From: Euleptes europaea
Taxonomy: Eukaryota > Chordata > Lepidosauria > Squamata > Sphaerodactylidae
Assembly: GCF_029931775.1 (NCBI RefSeq)
Contig: NC_079312.1
Location: 9,307,821 to 9,371,820, forward strand
Direction: 5' to 3'
Length of the DNA stretch: 64,000 nucleotides
Within the stretch, counting starts at the first letter, position 1; each line of letters opens with the position of its first letter. Below, in pieces: positions 33,270 to 44,123 of this stretch. The notes below the pieces were generated by a model. It saw only the letters and a program-made list of their open reading frames with translations. It ran no database searches and was not told the origin of the DNA. The position numbers were made by a program, and so were the translations under genes.

Positions 33270-33425
33270 TAAGCCTGGATGCTGGTCACTGTGTCCTTTG
33301 CTGCCCACAGGATGTGGGGATGGCCAAGAGGTTCAACATCTTCTGAACAAGACCAACAAGCTGGTGAAAGGTGGCTGGGATAAGTGGACCTTTGGTCTGA
33401 CCCAGAATGGCTTTTCTGTGTTGCG
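33270..33425 (+). repeat. CR1-type LINE 3' fragment
   Basis: Contains 'cctttggtctgacccagaat' and 'ggcttttctgtg'. Diverged and partial. Confidence 0.45.
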
Positions 33426-33511
33426 TCACAAGAGCCAACAGATTTTTTTCAGACAAGGACATTCGAAACACATACTGAGATATTTTCCCACCATCCTTGT
33501 GTCCCTCACAG

Positions 33512-33594
33512 GCGGTGGTGTGATGTCAGAAAAACACAGGAAGCTCCCCCTTCTTGGGGGTCTAATGGACACAGCTTCTGTGCAAACAGATCAG
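33512..33594 (+). CDS. Gene 3 linker exon
   Basis: 83 bp, acceptor 'ccctcacag', donor GTAAGT. It starts with two bases of a split codon (SGGVMSEKHRK) and ends on VQTDQ, as in the linker exons of genes 1 and 2. No known domain. Confidence 0.75.
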
Positions 33595-34055
33595 GTAAGT
33601 GGATGGGGAAATAATTGGGTGGGGGGGAGAGAGCACAGGGCCTGGCTAGTCTGGCTTTCTCTGTTCCCCCACAAATCTTCCTCAGCCTGACAAAAATGTG
33701 CACTTTGCCTCTTATCAACTAGGAAGACAATCAAAGCAACTAGGAAGACAATCAAAGCTATCCATGAGGGGAATGAATGTTTCAGGGCAAGCCACAATCA
33801 CCTCATATTTGTTAGTTAGTTAATTATTTGATTTGATTTATGCCCTGCCCTTTCCCAGCAAGGCCGGGACATTAACAAAACTTTATTGATTGCTTAATTC
33901 GAGTATTTATAACTCCACCTTTCCCATCATTCAAGAAGGTTCACTGGAAACCAGAATGCATCAAAATAAGATACAGCACAATATATATTTTATTTAGCGC
34001 CCATCATTCTTGCTGAGAATGTTCTGTTCACCTCTGTCTCTTGCCTTGAAAACCC
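33595..34055. other. Intron of gene 3, unassigned
   Basis: A short tandem repeat 'aactaggaagacaatcaaag' occurs twice near 33718-33760. Nothing else recognised. Confidence 0.4.
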
Positions 34056-34059
34056 TATG

Positions 34060-34385
34060 AGGGACTTGGGAATGTTTAGTCTGGAAAAGAGGTTGAGGAG
34101 TGACATGACTGCTTTCTTTAAGTATTTGAAAGGCTGTCACTTAGCGGAGGGCAGGGAGCTGTTCCTATTGGCAGTAGAGGACAGGACTAGCAATAATAGG
34201 TTTAAATTATGGGCAGATACCATCTGGACATTAGGAAACATCTTTTTTTACAGTGAGAGTAATTCAGCAGTAGAATTGGCTGCTTTGGGAGGTGGTGAGC
34301 GCCCCGCTCTGGCAGCAGCTGGACAAACACTTGTCAGGGATGCTCTAGGCTGCTCCTGCATCGAGCAGGGGTTGGACTAGGTGGT
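34060..34385 (+). repeat. CR1 LINE 3' end
   Basis: A close relative of 18170-18573 ('gggaatgtttagtctggaaa'). 5'-truncated. Confidence 0.75.
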
Positions 34386-34539
34386 TTTGAGCAAGCACAG
34401 TATTTGTTCATAGGATGCCGATCTTACGGATGCCACCCCCCATCCCAAGAGTCAAGGGTGATTGATTAGCTTCCATTCATAGCCTTCCCAAATAGTACAG
34501 CATTGCAGTTCTTCCAGCAGCTAGGAAACCTCTGCATGG

Positions 34540-34735
34540 GGTTGACAATTCTAGGAATCTCTGGAAGTTTGGGGCTGGAACAGGGTTTGGGGAGGGGAAG
34601 GGATCTCAGTGGAGTATAATGTCATAAAGTCTACCCTTCAAAGCAGCCATTTTCTTCAGGGCGACTGATCTCTGTCGCCTGAAGATCAATGGTTGTGGGA
34701 GATCTTCAGGCCCCTCCTGGAGGTTGGCAGCCCTC
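34540..34735. mobile_element. MITE with AGGGTTGCCA-type ends
   Basis: Ends near 'gttgacaattctaggaa' and 'ctggaggttggcagccct'. Complete but diverged. Confidence 0.55.
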
Positions 34736-34853
34736 TTTCTGCCTCTCTTCTGGATGACTGTTCCCAAAGGAATGGCACCATCCTCAAAAATGCCCATGAT
34801 CAGAAGGGGAAAGATTTTGGTGTTGCCTACAAGGAGAGAGTGCTCTCTTTCAG

Positions 34854-34980
34854 GGACTGGTGACATTTGAAGAGGTGTCTGTGGATTTTACCGAGGAGGA
34901 ATGGACGCTGTTGGATCCAGGCCAAAAGGACCTGCACTGGGAGGTCATGCTGGAGAATTTTGCAAATCTGTCATGCCAAG
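34854..34980 (+). CDS. Gene 3 KRAB-A exon
   Basis: 127 bp, acceptor 'ctctttcag', donor GTGAGG. Encodes [17 protein letters not shown] and then [19 protein letters not shown]. The MLE and EEW motifs needed for TRIM28 recruitment in the known family are intact; the usual DV is EV. It ends with one base of a split codon in phase with the finger exon. Confidence 0.94.
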
Positions 34981-35104
34981 GTGAGGCTCCTTGTTTTCCT
35001 TGAAAGCTGTGGCCGGTGGACATGTGATTATTTATGGAATTTATGGGTCCTCTCAGAGCAACTTCTGAGTAAAACTAATACCTTCAAGTCATAAAGGATT
35101 CAAG

Positions 35105-35172
35105 GAGCTTTGACTGTCGAAAGCTCGTACCCCATAAATCTTGTTAGTCTCTAAGGAGTTACTGGACTTAAA
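35105..35172 (+). mobile_element. Remnant of a Penelope-like element, third subfamily
   Basis: Contains 'ggagctttgactgtcgaaag' and 'cttgttagtctctaaggag'. Resembles the element at 49185-49388. Confidence 0.45.
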
Positions 35173-35319
35173 TCTAGCTGTTCTGCTGCAGCCCAACTGA
35201 ACACTGGAAAGTTCCCTCGGTTCCTACCCCAACATGGTCTTCTTTGGATAGCAGTGGCGCTCCACAGTCTTTGCAGCTCTGCTGCCCTCTCAAAGAAGAT
35301 GCCAGATGCAAAGCTTGTG

Positions 35320-35735
35320 TGTGTGTTCAGTGCCGTCAAGTTGCTTCTGACTCATGACGACCCTATGAATCAATGTCCTCCAAAACATCCAGTCCTTAAC
35401 AGCCTTGCTCAGGTCTTGCAAACTGAGGGCCGTGGCTTCCTTTGTAGAGTCAATCCATCTCCTGTTGGGTCTTCATCTTTTCCTGCTGCCTTCCACTTTT
35501 CCTGGCATGATTGTCTTTTGCAGTGACTCTTGTCTTCTCATCATGTGACCAAAGTACGATAGCCTCCGTTAAGTCATTTTAACTTCTAGGGTCAGTTCAG
35601 GCATGGTTTGATCTATAACCCACTGATTTGGTTTTTTGGCAGTCCAGGTTTCCATAACACTCTCCTCCAACGCCACGTTTCAAAGTAATCTACTTTCTCC
35701 CTATCAGCTCTTCATTGTCCAGCTTAGCTGACCTC
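35320..35735 (-). mobile_element. BovB (RTE) LINE 3' end, older copy
   Basis: Parallel to 31178-31615, with 'gtcaagttgcttctgactca' at the 3' end. The minus-strand frame is broken by several changes, so it is older than the 31-kb copy. Lies in the KRAB-to-finger intron of gene 3. Confidence 0.75.
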
Positions 35736-36303
35736 AAATCCTTCACGATCTAATTCTGGTGCTTTGTAGATTGTGCACCCTATCTGTCTTTGAACAGCCA
35801 CAAACAAAAAGTATATAATTGCTTAGAAAACGTTTTTCTAAGCATTTTTTCTAATGCTGCCTTTCTAGGAATCTGCCATAATACATAGCAGGACCTTCCC
35901 ACTCTAGAGGCTCTTTCAAAGCATGTGTCTGTACTATAAATGGAAAAAATAATTCAGTGCATTGGGTTGTATCCTGACTAACGTTTCTGCAGGTGTTAGG
36001 ATTTCCACTCACAGGCTGCAAATTCCCTGCCTTCTCCCTCCTAAGGCAGCCTGAAATGCCCCCTGAAACCTTGTTCTCCAAGAGCAGGACTGGGGAGGGG
36101 GTATATTTTGGGCCCATAGAATAGGCAGAGGGGAAAAATCATGTTCTGTGAGTGGAAATACTTGCACCCCCGGAAACTTCAAGTCTGGATTCAAGCTATT
36201 GCATTGTGTATCACCTGCAGAAGCAGCTAATAGATTTATGCCATGATTTTAGGCTTTCTTCCTCCCTCAGATTCTTACTAGTTTTCTTGCTTTGTTGCAG
36301 CAG
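35736..36303. other. Intron of gene 3, unassigned
   Basis: No KRAB-B exon or named repeat seen. The CAGCAG double acceptor of the finger exon is at 36298-36303. Confidence 0.4.
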
Positions 36304-37256
36304 GAGATGGATGGAAGAGTGAACATGAGGGGGAGCCACTCAAGGAGATGTTGAGGAGAGGCAGATCTGAAGCGGGAGCAGGGCAGAGGAGGAAAACAGA
36401 CATAAAACAGGAAAAGGGGAATGACTCCTCAGCTTCTCCAGGTGGGGACTTCCAAGAAATCCCTATCCAAGGCAAAATGGCCGCAGGTAAAGAACGGAGC
36501 CAGTGCCCTGTGTGTGGAAAGGTCTTCCTTCGTAAGTCGAGCCTTTACCTCCATTGGGTAATCCACACTGGGGAAAAACCTTTCAAATGCTCCGAGTGTG
36601 GGAAGAGTTTCCGCCAGAAGGCGAACCTGATCAGGCATCAGGTGATCCACACCGGGGAGAAACCATACGCCTGCCTGGAGTGTGGAAAGAGTTTCAGTCA
36701 GAGGGAAAAACTGAGCAGGCACCAGGCAGTCCACACAGGGGAGAAGCCGTATATTTGCTTGGAGTGCGGAAAGGGCTGCAGAGACAGGACGGAACTGATC
36801 GGCCATCAGAGAATCCACACAGGAGACAAACCGTTTAAATGCGCTGAGTGTGGGAAGAGATTCTTCCAGCGGGCCAAGCTTCTTCGCCATCAAAGAATCC
36901 ACACTGGGGAGAAACCATATACCTGCTTGGAGTGTGGAAAGGGCTTCATCCAGAGGATAGACCTGACTTCCCATCAGCGCATGCACACGGGCGAGAAACC
37001 CTATTCCTGCTCTGAATGTGGAAAGAACTTCAGTAAGAACTCGAACCTCAAAAGACATCAAAGGGTTCACACAGGGGAGAAACCATTTAAGTGCACAGAT
37101 TGCCCCAAGAGCTTCTGCGATCGATCGACTCTCATTAAGCATCAGCGTGTTCATGCGGAGGAGAAAACATTCAAATGTCTGGATTGTGGGAAGAACTTCA
37201 TTTGGAGCACCACCCTAACGTCACACCAACGAATGCACACGGGAACAACCATATAA
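36304..37256 (+). CDS. Gene 3 zinc-finger exon, 9 C2H2 fingers (SCAN-KRAB zinc-finger protein)
   Basis: Last coding exon. The start at 36304 gives [10 protein letters not shown] in phase; using the upstream CAG would add one Ala. The five exons give about 587 aa. A linker with [10 protein letters not shown] is followed by nine regular fingers with TGEKP-type linkers; finger 1 has HW after its first His, as in genes 1, 2 and 4. Helices are varied (for example [21 protein letters not shown]), with no internal repetition, unlike gene 2. The frame stops right after the ninth finger, at a point where the TGEKP linker would continue. Decayed finger remnants follow, so the array was once longer. Confidence 0.94.
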
Positions 37257-37565
37257 ATGTTCAAAGCACAAGGAAAGCTTCAGTAAGTACTAAGACCCAG
37301 TAAGACATCAAGTAACAATACAGGGAGGAAACCATGTAAATACTCAGACTTCTTTGTACAAAACAATTCTGTTCAACTCATCAGCGAGATCACACGGCAG
37401 ACACCATATTCACACTCAAAATATGAAAGGAGATTCAGTGGGAGGAGCAGGCTAGCCTCAATGAATCCACACAAGAGAGAATGGTGCAAAACTGAGAAAT
37501 GCTCAGAACGTGGACTTTCAGGTGGAGCTCGCATCAGAAGATTCATGCTCATGTGAAAGCGCACA
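37257..37565 (+). pseudogene. Decayed zinc-finger remnants after gene 3
   Basis: Finger-like pieces continue past the stop: 'ccatataaatgttcaaagc', then 'agcttcagtaag', 'agacatcaa' and further 'actcatcagcgagatcac' and 'catcagaagattcat' pieces. A frameshift at the join and later stops exclude them from the protein. At least three former fingers can be traced. Confidence 0.6.
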
Positions 37566-38499
37566 ACAATGTTAGACCTTCCGCAACTGATCAAAACTTA
37601 AGCACAGTTTTCCTGCAAGAGAGAGACTCTGCAAGCACTGGAATTTCTGCGAAATGTGCAAATTGCATTGTGCGTGAGAGAACACCTGAGTCTGGGAGAA
37701 TGAAGCTGGATCCAGCTTCTTCCCACATGTCAGAGCAGTCTAGTGATGAGATGCTCTTATGGTCGACTTTAGAGAATAAGCCTGGCTTACTCATGACCAT
37801 CAGATAGTCATATAATGTAGTATATGCCTATGATATGGTCAGATGGTGAATCGTAAATGCAGTTCTGGTTGCTTCTTCTCAAAGAAGCTACCCTGGTGTT
37901 AGAAACAATACAGAAAAGGGGCAACTGAAATGATAAAGAGGATGGTGCATCTTCCCCCTGATGAAAGGGTGGGATGTTTAAGTATTGGGGAGAATAAAAG
38001 GGGATATACTGGTTATTTAATTTACCGGGAAAATTCTCAATGGGCTGTTTCTTTGGAGGGCTGTTTTCAGCCAGTGGAAAGCTGAGCCAAGGGCCCTTCT
38101 AGTTATGACTGGGGCTTGTTCTGGGCGCAACATAACATTTCAGTGCACTCTTACACCCTTATGAATGGCATATAACAAAATTAAAGATTTTTATTTTCCT
38201 TTTGCGTAATACTTTTCAAAATGTATATTTGTATTCAATCATATTTAACTCGCAAAGTATTTATAATACAAGGACCACCTCCTCCCATTTATAAAATAAA
38301 CCCACCAATAAATGATATTTCTTTTAGCTAATTCAGCAGCATCCAAAAGTGCTGGCAGATGCCTACTTTTAGGAAAACAACCGGAAAATGACAGAATACT
38401 AATCAGGTATTTTTGTCCCTGAATAATAACAGGGACTTTTGTGAGAATGACTGTGAAGGTCTAACGTGGAACATAAAGCCACAGCCAGAAAGATGGTCA
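37566..38499. other. Downstream region of gene 3, unassigned
   Basis: Candidate polyadenylation motifs are weak. No other gene seen. Confidence 0.4.
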
Positions 38500-38820
38500 C
38501 ATGCTAAACTCGCTCTGTGGCAGGATAACGGCTATGAAGATGAATGCTTTATCCAAAATAGATTTTATGTTACAACGTATTCGGGCAGGCATCACCAATA
38601 AAGAACTAGAATCTTGCCAACGACCATCCAGTGTATATTACCATTCAGGCGTATATTTCTTTGCAAACTTCATTGAGTGCTTTAGTGGAATCATGACCCA
38701 CCCTGACTTGGACAGATTTATTGCAGGATCTCCCTGACTGGACAAAAAGTAGGGAATGGCATTTTCTATATGATTATAACAGTAGATTGGATCCTAAGGT
38801 GCTCTTCCGTTGGTATAATA
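38500..38820 (+). repeat. Possible old L1 ORF2 remnant
   Basis: One frame reads TAMKMNALSKIDF, which resembles the L1 ORF2 region with a KMNxLPK motif, and a later frame reads FRWYNIT. Strongly decayed. Confidence 0.35.
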
Positions 38821-38826
38821 TCACTT

Positions 38827-38960
38827 AGAATAATAGAATCATAGAGTTGGAAGGGGCCACCAGGGTCATCTAGTCCAACCTCTTGCACAATGCAGGAAAC
38901 TCACAACTACCTCCCCCCACCCCCAGTGCCCAGAAGATGGCCAAGATGCCCCCCTCCCAT
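38827..38960 (-). repeat. CR1 LINE 3' end, minus orientation
   Basis: Begins 'agaatcatagagttggaagg' and includes 'tctagtccaacctcttgcac'. Similar to 45293-45415. Confidence 0.75.
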
Positions 38961-39894
38961 GAACTGCCCAAGTTCATAGAAGCAGCATTGCTGACAGATG
39001 GCCATCTAGCCTCTGCAGAGCAGCAGACATTTCATTTCTATTGTTTCCCTCCCTCTGCTGACCACCACTTTGCCCCTCCACCCACACAGTGTTCCTGAGG
39101 ATCCCTTGACCTCCAAGAGTAGAACTGGGGAGGGGGGGAATCAGTGGGATCCCATAGAAGGAATGTAGGCAAGGGAATCCTGTGATACATAGGATCCAAG
39201 CTACACTTTTTCAGTATTTAAAAACCTGGGATAAATGTATACAGACAAGCGGAAACCATGATGCCGCTTAATAAAAATATTCTCATGCATAAAGATCCAA
39301 AAACACAATTTATAGGTAATTGCCCAGTATAATATTTAGGGTCCAATTCAGAGGCCCTTTGACTTACAAGACATCCCCTGAGATGGAAAGATTACTTAGA
39401 ATAGCAATTCTTCCATTACAAGGGGCCTAATTCTTCCCTCTCGCTTGGTAGCTGGATTACATTCAAATGTTCTTTATCGTTGTATTTGTGTGTGTTGAGT
39501 TAAGTGCTGCTAGAGAGCAGCCCACAGACATATTCTACCCAGGTGTGAATTCACCATTGATCTCTGGCCAGTTCTGTCCCAAAATGGACAAATGGTTGAG
39601 CTGATGCCAAAAGGCTCGGACAAAGCTTTCCAATAGGTTCCTGCAAAAATCTTAATGGTTTTATTATTCGGCAAGTATTTTTCTCTGGTTACATCCCATC
39701 CACTCCCCCTCCTTTTAAAAGTATACAGTAAATTAAATTGAACTTTAAAAAAAAAAAAGTTGTATTGCTTCAGGATGTATGTTTTTGAGGGTGCTCTATA
39801 AAAAAATATACTCCAAGTCTGGGTGGAGATTTTGAAACTGATGACATCTGTGAAAGCGCTCTGAGTGTAACCCCCCCCACTTCATTTTGCAGAA
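38961..39894. other. Unassigned spacer between genes 3 and 4
   Basis: No gene or clear repeat. It may hold the gene 4 promoter. Confidence 0.35.
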
Positions 39895-40053
39895 AGCACC
39901 CGGCTTTCCAGTCAATCTAAGGGTTAGAGGGAGAGATTCTTGTTCCTAGAAAGGCCTCTTCCTGCTCTTTGTTACCACCCACACCTCCTCTCCCGCCTTT
40001 CATGGTTGAAAACTGGTCTTTGATCCCCCCCCCCCCCTCTAATCCAAGATCTG
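39895..40053 (+). other. Gene 4 non-coding leader exon (predicted)
   Basis: Matches the gene 2 and 3 leaders in the sequence 'gggttagagg', 'ttcctagaaaggcctcttc' and a C-run, and ends 'ccaagatctg' before the donor GTGAGTT at 40054. Confidence 0.5.
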
Positions 40054-40248
40054 GTGAGTTTGCAAAATGCATTTACGGGAAATGAGCGGTGATAGAGGAT
40101 GCAATGGAAATGGCAAAGCAGGGAAAAGGAAAGGTGGAATGGGAAGAGACCCAGCCGTGAATGGAGACAAAAAGATGGGGAGGGGGGCTTTTATTGATGT
40201 ATGTATAGCCTGTATATCTGCCCCCCTCTGGGCTTCCTCCCGAACAGC

Positions 40249-40415
40249 CACATCTGGGAGTTTCTCTCCTATCCAGGATCAACCACATCTGGGATTTTCT
40301 CTCCTATCCAGGATCAGCCACATCTGGGATTTTCTCTCCTATCCAGGATCAGCCACATCTGGGAGTTTCTCTCCCATCCAGGATCAGCCACATCTGGGAG
40401 TTTCTCTCCTATCCT
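40249..40415 (+). repeat. 35-bp tandem repeat, nearly 5 copies
   Basis: Unit starts 'cacatctgggagtttctctc' and ends 'ccaggatcagc'; units start at 40249, 40284, 40319, 40354 and 40389. Copies differ at one to three positions. Lies in intron 1 of gene 4. Confidence 0.9.
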
Positions 40416-40627
40416 CTCCTTCCCCCCCTCCAGCACTTATTGCTGAAAGCTGTTTTGTCAGGTTAGTTTGCTTTGCACTCGTCTATAACGCCGGTGGTGA
40501 TTTTTAAAGTGCAAGATTTACCGGCAGGTGAATTTGGGGACAACCTATTGCACGGAGGTCTGCATAGTCACGTATGCACATTCACATGTTTGTAGTGCGG
40601 GTGGATTAGCAGGGCTGTCGAGAGACG

Positions 40628-41040
40628 CCAGGTTGCCAACCTCCCGGGACAAGCTCGAATTCTCCCGGAATTACAACTGATCCCCAGGATATAGAGATCA
40701 GTTCCCCTGTAGGGAATTCACAGTGGGTAGCCGTGTCAGTCTGTCTGCAGTAGTAGAAAAGAGCAAGAGTCCGGTAGCACTTTAAAGACTAACAAAAATA
40801 TTTTCTGGCAGGGTATGAGCTTTCGCGAGCCACAGCTCACTTCTTCAGATACGTATCTGAAAAAGTGAGCTGTAGCTCACGAAAGCTCATACCCTGCCAG
40901 AAAATATTTTTGTTAGTCTTTAAGGTGCTACTGGACTCTTGCCCTTTTCTACTCCTGTAGGGAATGGCAGCTACCGAGGGTTGATGACATTGTACCCTCC
41001 CTCCCACACTCCACCCTGGAGATTTGGGGGCGATGCTTGA
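40628..41040. mobile_element. MITE (AGGGTTGCCA type) split by a palindromic insertion
   Basis: 40628-40717 and 40954-41040 are the two halves of one MITE. The insertion at 40718-40953 duplicated 12 bp of it. Confidence 0.65.
40718..40953 (-). mobile_element. Palindromic Penelope-like element with hammerhead-like core
   Basis: 236 bp, bounded by the 12-bp duplication CCTGTAGGGAAT (40706-40717 and 40954-40965). Here the left arm is the longer one ('cacagtgggtagccgtgtc'), so the element points to the minus strand. On that strand CTGAAGA, the 6-bp stem and GAA are intact; on the plus arm CTGAAGA has become CTGAAAA. Confidence 0.65.
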
Positions 41041-41364
41041 GGAAGCAGGACCCCCCCCCCCCCCCAATGATAAATGTGCCTCATGTGAGCATAAAATTTA
41101 GTCAGGATCCAACCAGGGGACAAAACGAGGGTATTGAGCTTTTTAGGACAGCCATACAACATGTTCCTGGGGGCGGAATTTGAATCTCACCCTTTAGAAC
41201 GTGGGCTGACGGATCGGTTTCAGACCAAGGTTATTTCTGGGAGAAGGGAAATGGAAGGTCTTGGTTCAAATAGAGGCAGGTCTTATGGGAGGGGGGCACA
41301 AAGAGAAGGCAGCAAGAGAGAGACAGAAGGAGGAAGTATTTTCGGGACATATCAGGGGTGGGGG

Positions 41365-41748
41365 TTGCCAACTCCAGCTTGAAAAATTCCTGGAAGTTTG
41401 GGGGCAGTGCCTGGGGAAGACAGAGTTGCAGGAGGGGAGTGATCTCAGCAGGGAAGTAATTAATTTATTTGTTCATTCACTTGTACCCCTCTTTCTCCCC
41501 AATGGGTCTCCAAAGCAGCTTGCATCATTCTCCTCCTCTCCATTTTATCCTCACAACAACGCTGTGGGGTAGGTTAGGCCAAAAGTGTGTGTTTGGCCCA
41601 AGATCACCCAGCAAGCTTCTGTGGCAGAGTGAGGATTTGAACCTGGGTTTCTCAGATCCTACTGTAAGGGGACTGATTGCTGTCATCTGGAGATGAGTTG
41701 TAATTCCAGGAAAACTCTGGGCCCCACCTGGAGGTCTGCAGCCCTAGG
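41365..41748. mobile_element. MITE (AGGGTTGCCA type) split by a tRNA SINE
   Basis: 41365-41456 and 41668-41748 are the halves of one MITE. A minus-strand tRNA-derived SINE (41457-41665) is inserted between 'gcagggaag' and 'ggggactgattgctgtc'. Confidence 0.6.
41457..41665 (-). repeat. tRNA-derived SINE nested in a MITE
   Basis: Minus-strand copy with 'taatttatttgttcattc' at the tail end and 'gatttgaacctgggtttctc' at the B box. Confidence 0.75.
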
Positions 41749-41986
41749 TGGGGGTTTCACATCCAGGTACCCTTGACCACATGAAGGCTTTGGTCTCTAG
41801 ACCTCAGCACAAGGGAAATACACCTACGCACAAGTCTGTAGTGTCATTTTGAATCTAAACTTCCTTCATTTCCTTCCTCCGCTTCCTTGGAGAAATCACC
41901 GAAGCAAATCAGCATCTTCCACTTGGACCGTAATTCCCGATTTGGGGATAAAAGGCCACAAGCAGAACAATGTGCTGATTTTGCAG

Positions 41987-42480
41987 GCCTTCCTCAAAGC
42001 CCAACGAATTTTTAAGGCATGCCTTGTCTGAAGAAAGATGAAAGCAGAAGGACAAAGAGGTGGGAGGCCTTTTTCAAGGGACTGAAGATGAAGGGACAAG
42101 CTCCGGAAGCTGGGGAAAGCCCTGAAGTCATTGAGCGTGGAAGCCAGGGAGTATTCTGGGAAAGAACCGGACGGAGGTTTCTGGCAGAGGAACCCACACA
42201 TATCCAGTTCCGGCACTTCAGGCAGTTTGGCTACCAGGAGGCCGAGGGTCCCCGAGAGGTTTGCAGCCGACTGCACCATCTTTGCTGCCAGTGGCTGAAG
42301 CCAGAAAAGCACAGCAAGAAGGAGATGCTGGACCTGGTGATCCTGGAGCAGTTCCTGGCCATCCTGCCCCCAGAGATGCAGAGCTGGGTCTGGGAATGTG
42401 GGCCAGAGACCACTTCCCAGGCGGTGGCCCTGGTGGAAGGCTTCCTCCTGAGCCAGGCAGAGACCAAGAAACAAGATCAG
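41987..42480 (+). CDS. Gene 4 SCAN exon (start codon at 42019)
   Basis: The acceptor is 'gattttgcag'. ATG 42019 gives 154 codons ([11 protein letters not shown]). The N terminus is basic, unlike the acidic one in genes 2 and 3, and the following [13 protein letters not shown] is shared. The SCAN domain shows [34 protein letters not shown] and SWVWEC. Expected role: homo- or hetero-dimerisation. The first in-frame ATG is chosen, but a later one at 42090 cannot be excluded. The donor at 42481 is GTGAG. Confidence 0.88.
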
Positions 42481-42665
42481 GTGAGAGCAGTTTTCTCTAA
42501 ACGGCAAAAAAACAAAACAAAACAGGTGAGCAAGGAGATCTTTATAATTCTTCCTCAGTTGCCCAATTTTGTTCTCCTTTCTGGAGTGATGACCCCAATC
42601 TCCTGCCATTTCTTTCCTAATCCTTCTCCCCATTCCCTGCATGGGCACCCTGCTTTTTGTTTCAG

Positions 42666-42792
42666 GAGCAAGGCCCTTCCGTGAGAGTAGTCAGCAAATC
42701 CTGGAGAACAGAGACGGCTCCACCAGACACCCAGCGGAGGCCACTCTCCAGGAGGGTTGTACAGAAGGGTGACCGAGGCACCACCTCACTGG
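42666..42792 (+). CDS. Gene 4 exon between SCAN and linker
   Basis: 127 bp, acceptor 'ttgtttcag', donor GTAAGG. Reads [13 protein letters not shown] and ends [13 protein letters not shown] plus one base. Parallel to 32464-32590. Confidence 0.82.
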
Positions 42793-42813
42793 GTAAGGAT
42801 TAATAGGGTATGT

Positions 42814-43087
42814 TGGTTCTTGTAGGTTATCCGGGCTGTGTGACCGTGGTCCTGGTATTTTCTTTCCTGACGTTTCGCCAGCAGCTGTGGCAGGCATCTT
42901 CAGAGGAGTAACACTGAAGGACAGGGTCTCTGTTCTTCAGTGTTACTCCTGTCCTTCAGTGTTACTCCTCTGAAGATGCCTGCCACAGCTGCTGGCGAAA
43001 CGTCAGGAAAGAAAATACCAAGACCACGGTCACACAGCCCGGATAACCTACAAGAACCAATGAACTCTGACCGTGAAAGCCTTCGAC
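42814..43087 (+). mobile_element. Double-armed Penelope-like element, second hammerhead-like family
   Basis: 274 bp, bounded by the 12-bp duplication AATAGGGTATGT (42802-42813 and 43088-43099). The arms are inverted copies of the 24540-24715 sequence. The right arm is longer and ends 'ccgtgaaagccttcgac'. Both arms keep CTGAAGA and GAAACGTC. It lies only 21 bases after a splice donor of gene 4. Confidence 0.65.
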
Positions 43088-43164
43088 AATAGGGTATGTG
43101 TCAGTTTGTTTTCTCTCTGTGTGTTTGTGTTATGCATGGCCAGTTGGTATGTTCTCTTAAGTCT

Positions 43165-43343
43165 TGTGGTGAAAAGTGTCCTCAAGTCACAAATTTCTTT
43201 GGCAACTTGAGACTTATGTCTCAAGTCAAGAGACGTTCAAGGGTGGTTTCCTATTGCCTGTCTCCGCGGAGCAACCCTGTACTTCTGACCTTGCTTAGCT
43301 TCCAAAATCTGACGTGATCAGGCTAGCCTGGGCAATCCAGGTC
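43165..43343 (-). repeat. 5S-rRNA-derived SINE
   Basis: Diverged minus-strand copy. 'gatcaggctagcctggg' is clear at the right end. Confidence 0.6.
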
Positions 43344-43829
43344 AGTCTACTTATAATTAATTGATTAATCCTAGACATTTCTGTTCCAAGGATCTGATCA
43401 TTCGTACAGTCAGTTATTGTAAAAATAAAAATGTTTAAGATACTTACACAGTAAGATACTTACACAGTGTAAAAACGGGGAACAAACCCACAGTGAAAAC
43501 CGCGGCAACCAGAAGCATCCTAAAGCTGGTCTCAATGTTTCCAAGGTACATGAAAATGTCAATTCAGTGTGCAGGGTCAATGATAAAGCTTTTAAATGAT
43601 GTGGTTTAAAAAACACCCTGCATTTTCATGGCTTTAGAGGAATCCAGATATACTTTCAGTCACCCCACCTCAAAGAGGACATCATAGATCTGGAACAGGG
43701 GCAGAAAAGGCCAACCAAAATCATCAGAGGGTTGAAGCTGTTTTTGTATAAGGAAAAATTCAGTGTACCTTTGAATACTAGTTGTGGGAGGACAATATTG
43801 CAAGAGGGAGGTAGCACTGATGCATGGCT
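43344..43829. other. Intron of gene 4, unassigned
   Basis: A short tandem 'aagatacttacacagt' occurs twice near 43437-43468. Nothing else recognised. Confidence 0.4.
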
Positions 43830-43925
43830 TGAGGCCTTCTCAGGAGCGTCTGGTTAGTCATGGAAAGAAAAAGGATGTGGGACTAGGCAGACCTTCAGTG
43901 TGATCCTTCAGGGCTCTGTTTTGAC
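43830..43925 (+). repeat. CR1-type LINE 3' fragment
   Basis: Contains 'ctcaggagcgtctggttagt' and 'tgatccttcagggctctg'. Weak and partial. Confidence 0.35.
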
Positions 43926-44043
43926 CTTGAGAGTGCCCAGTTATGAAAATGGGGAGAGTTTTTTTTGGTGTGGATTTAATATATATACTTAAGTAGACAA
44001 TGTGTATTAACGTATCTCCCCACCTTCTTTCTGTCCCTCACAG

Positions 44044-44123
44044 CCAGGGACGTGGCACCAGCAATACCAGTGAAGTCGTCTGTTCTTGGTGGTCTACCAG
44101 ATGCCACTTCTCTGCCAGATGAG
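44044..44123 (+). CDS. Gene 4 linker exon A
   Basis: 80 bp, acceptor 'ccctcacag', donor GTAAGC. Starts with two bases of a split codon (ARDVAPAIPVKSS) and ends on a complete codon (TSLPDE). Same phase pattern as the other linker exons. Confidence 0.75.

Noticed and set aside
36429-37154. A 241-codon open frame on the minus strand
   Set aside because: It is the antisense of the gene 3 finger array; regular fingers produce such frames. The same holds for 20672-21037 and 47702-48124.
40249-40415. CRISPR-like direct repeats
   Set aside because: The units follow each other directly without unique spacers, so it is a minisatellite in a vertebrate intron.
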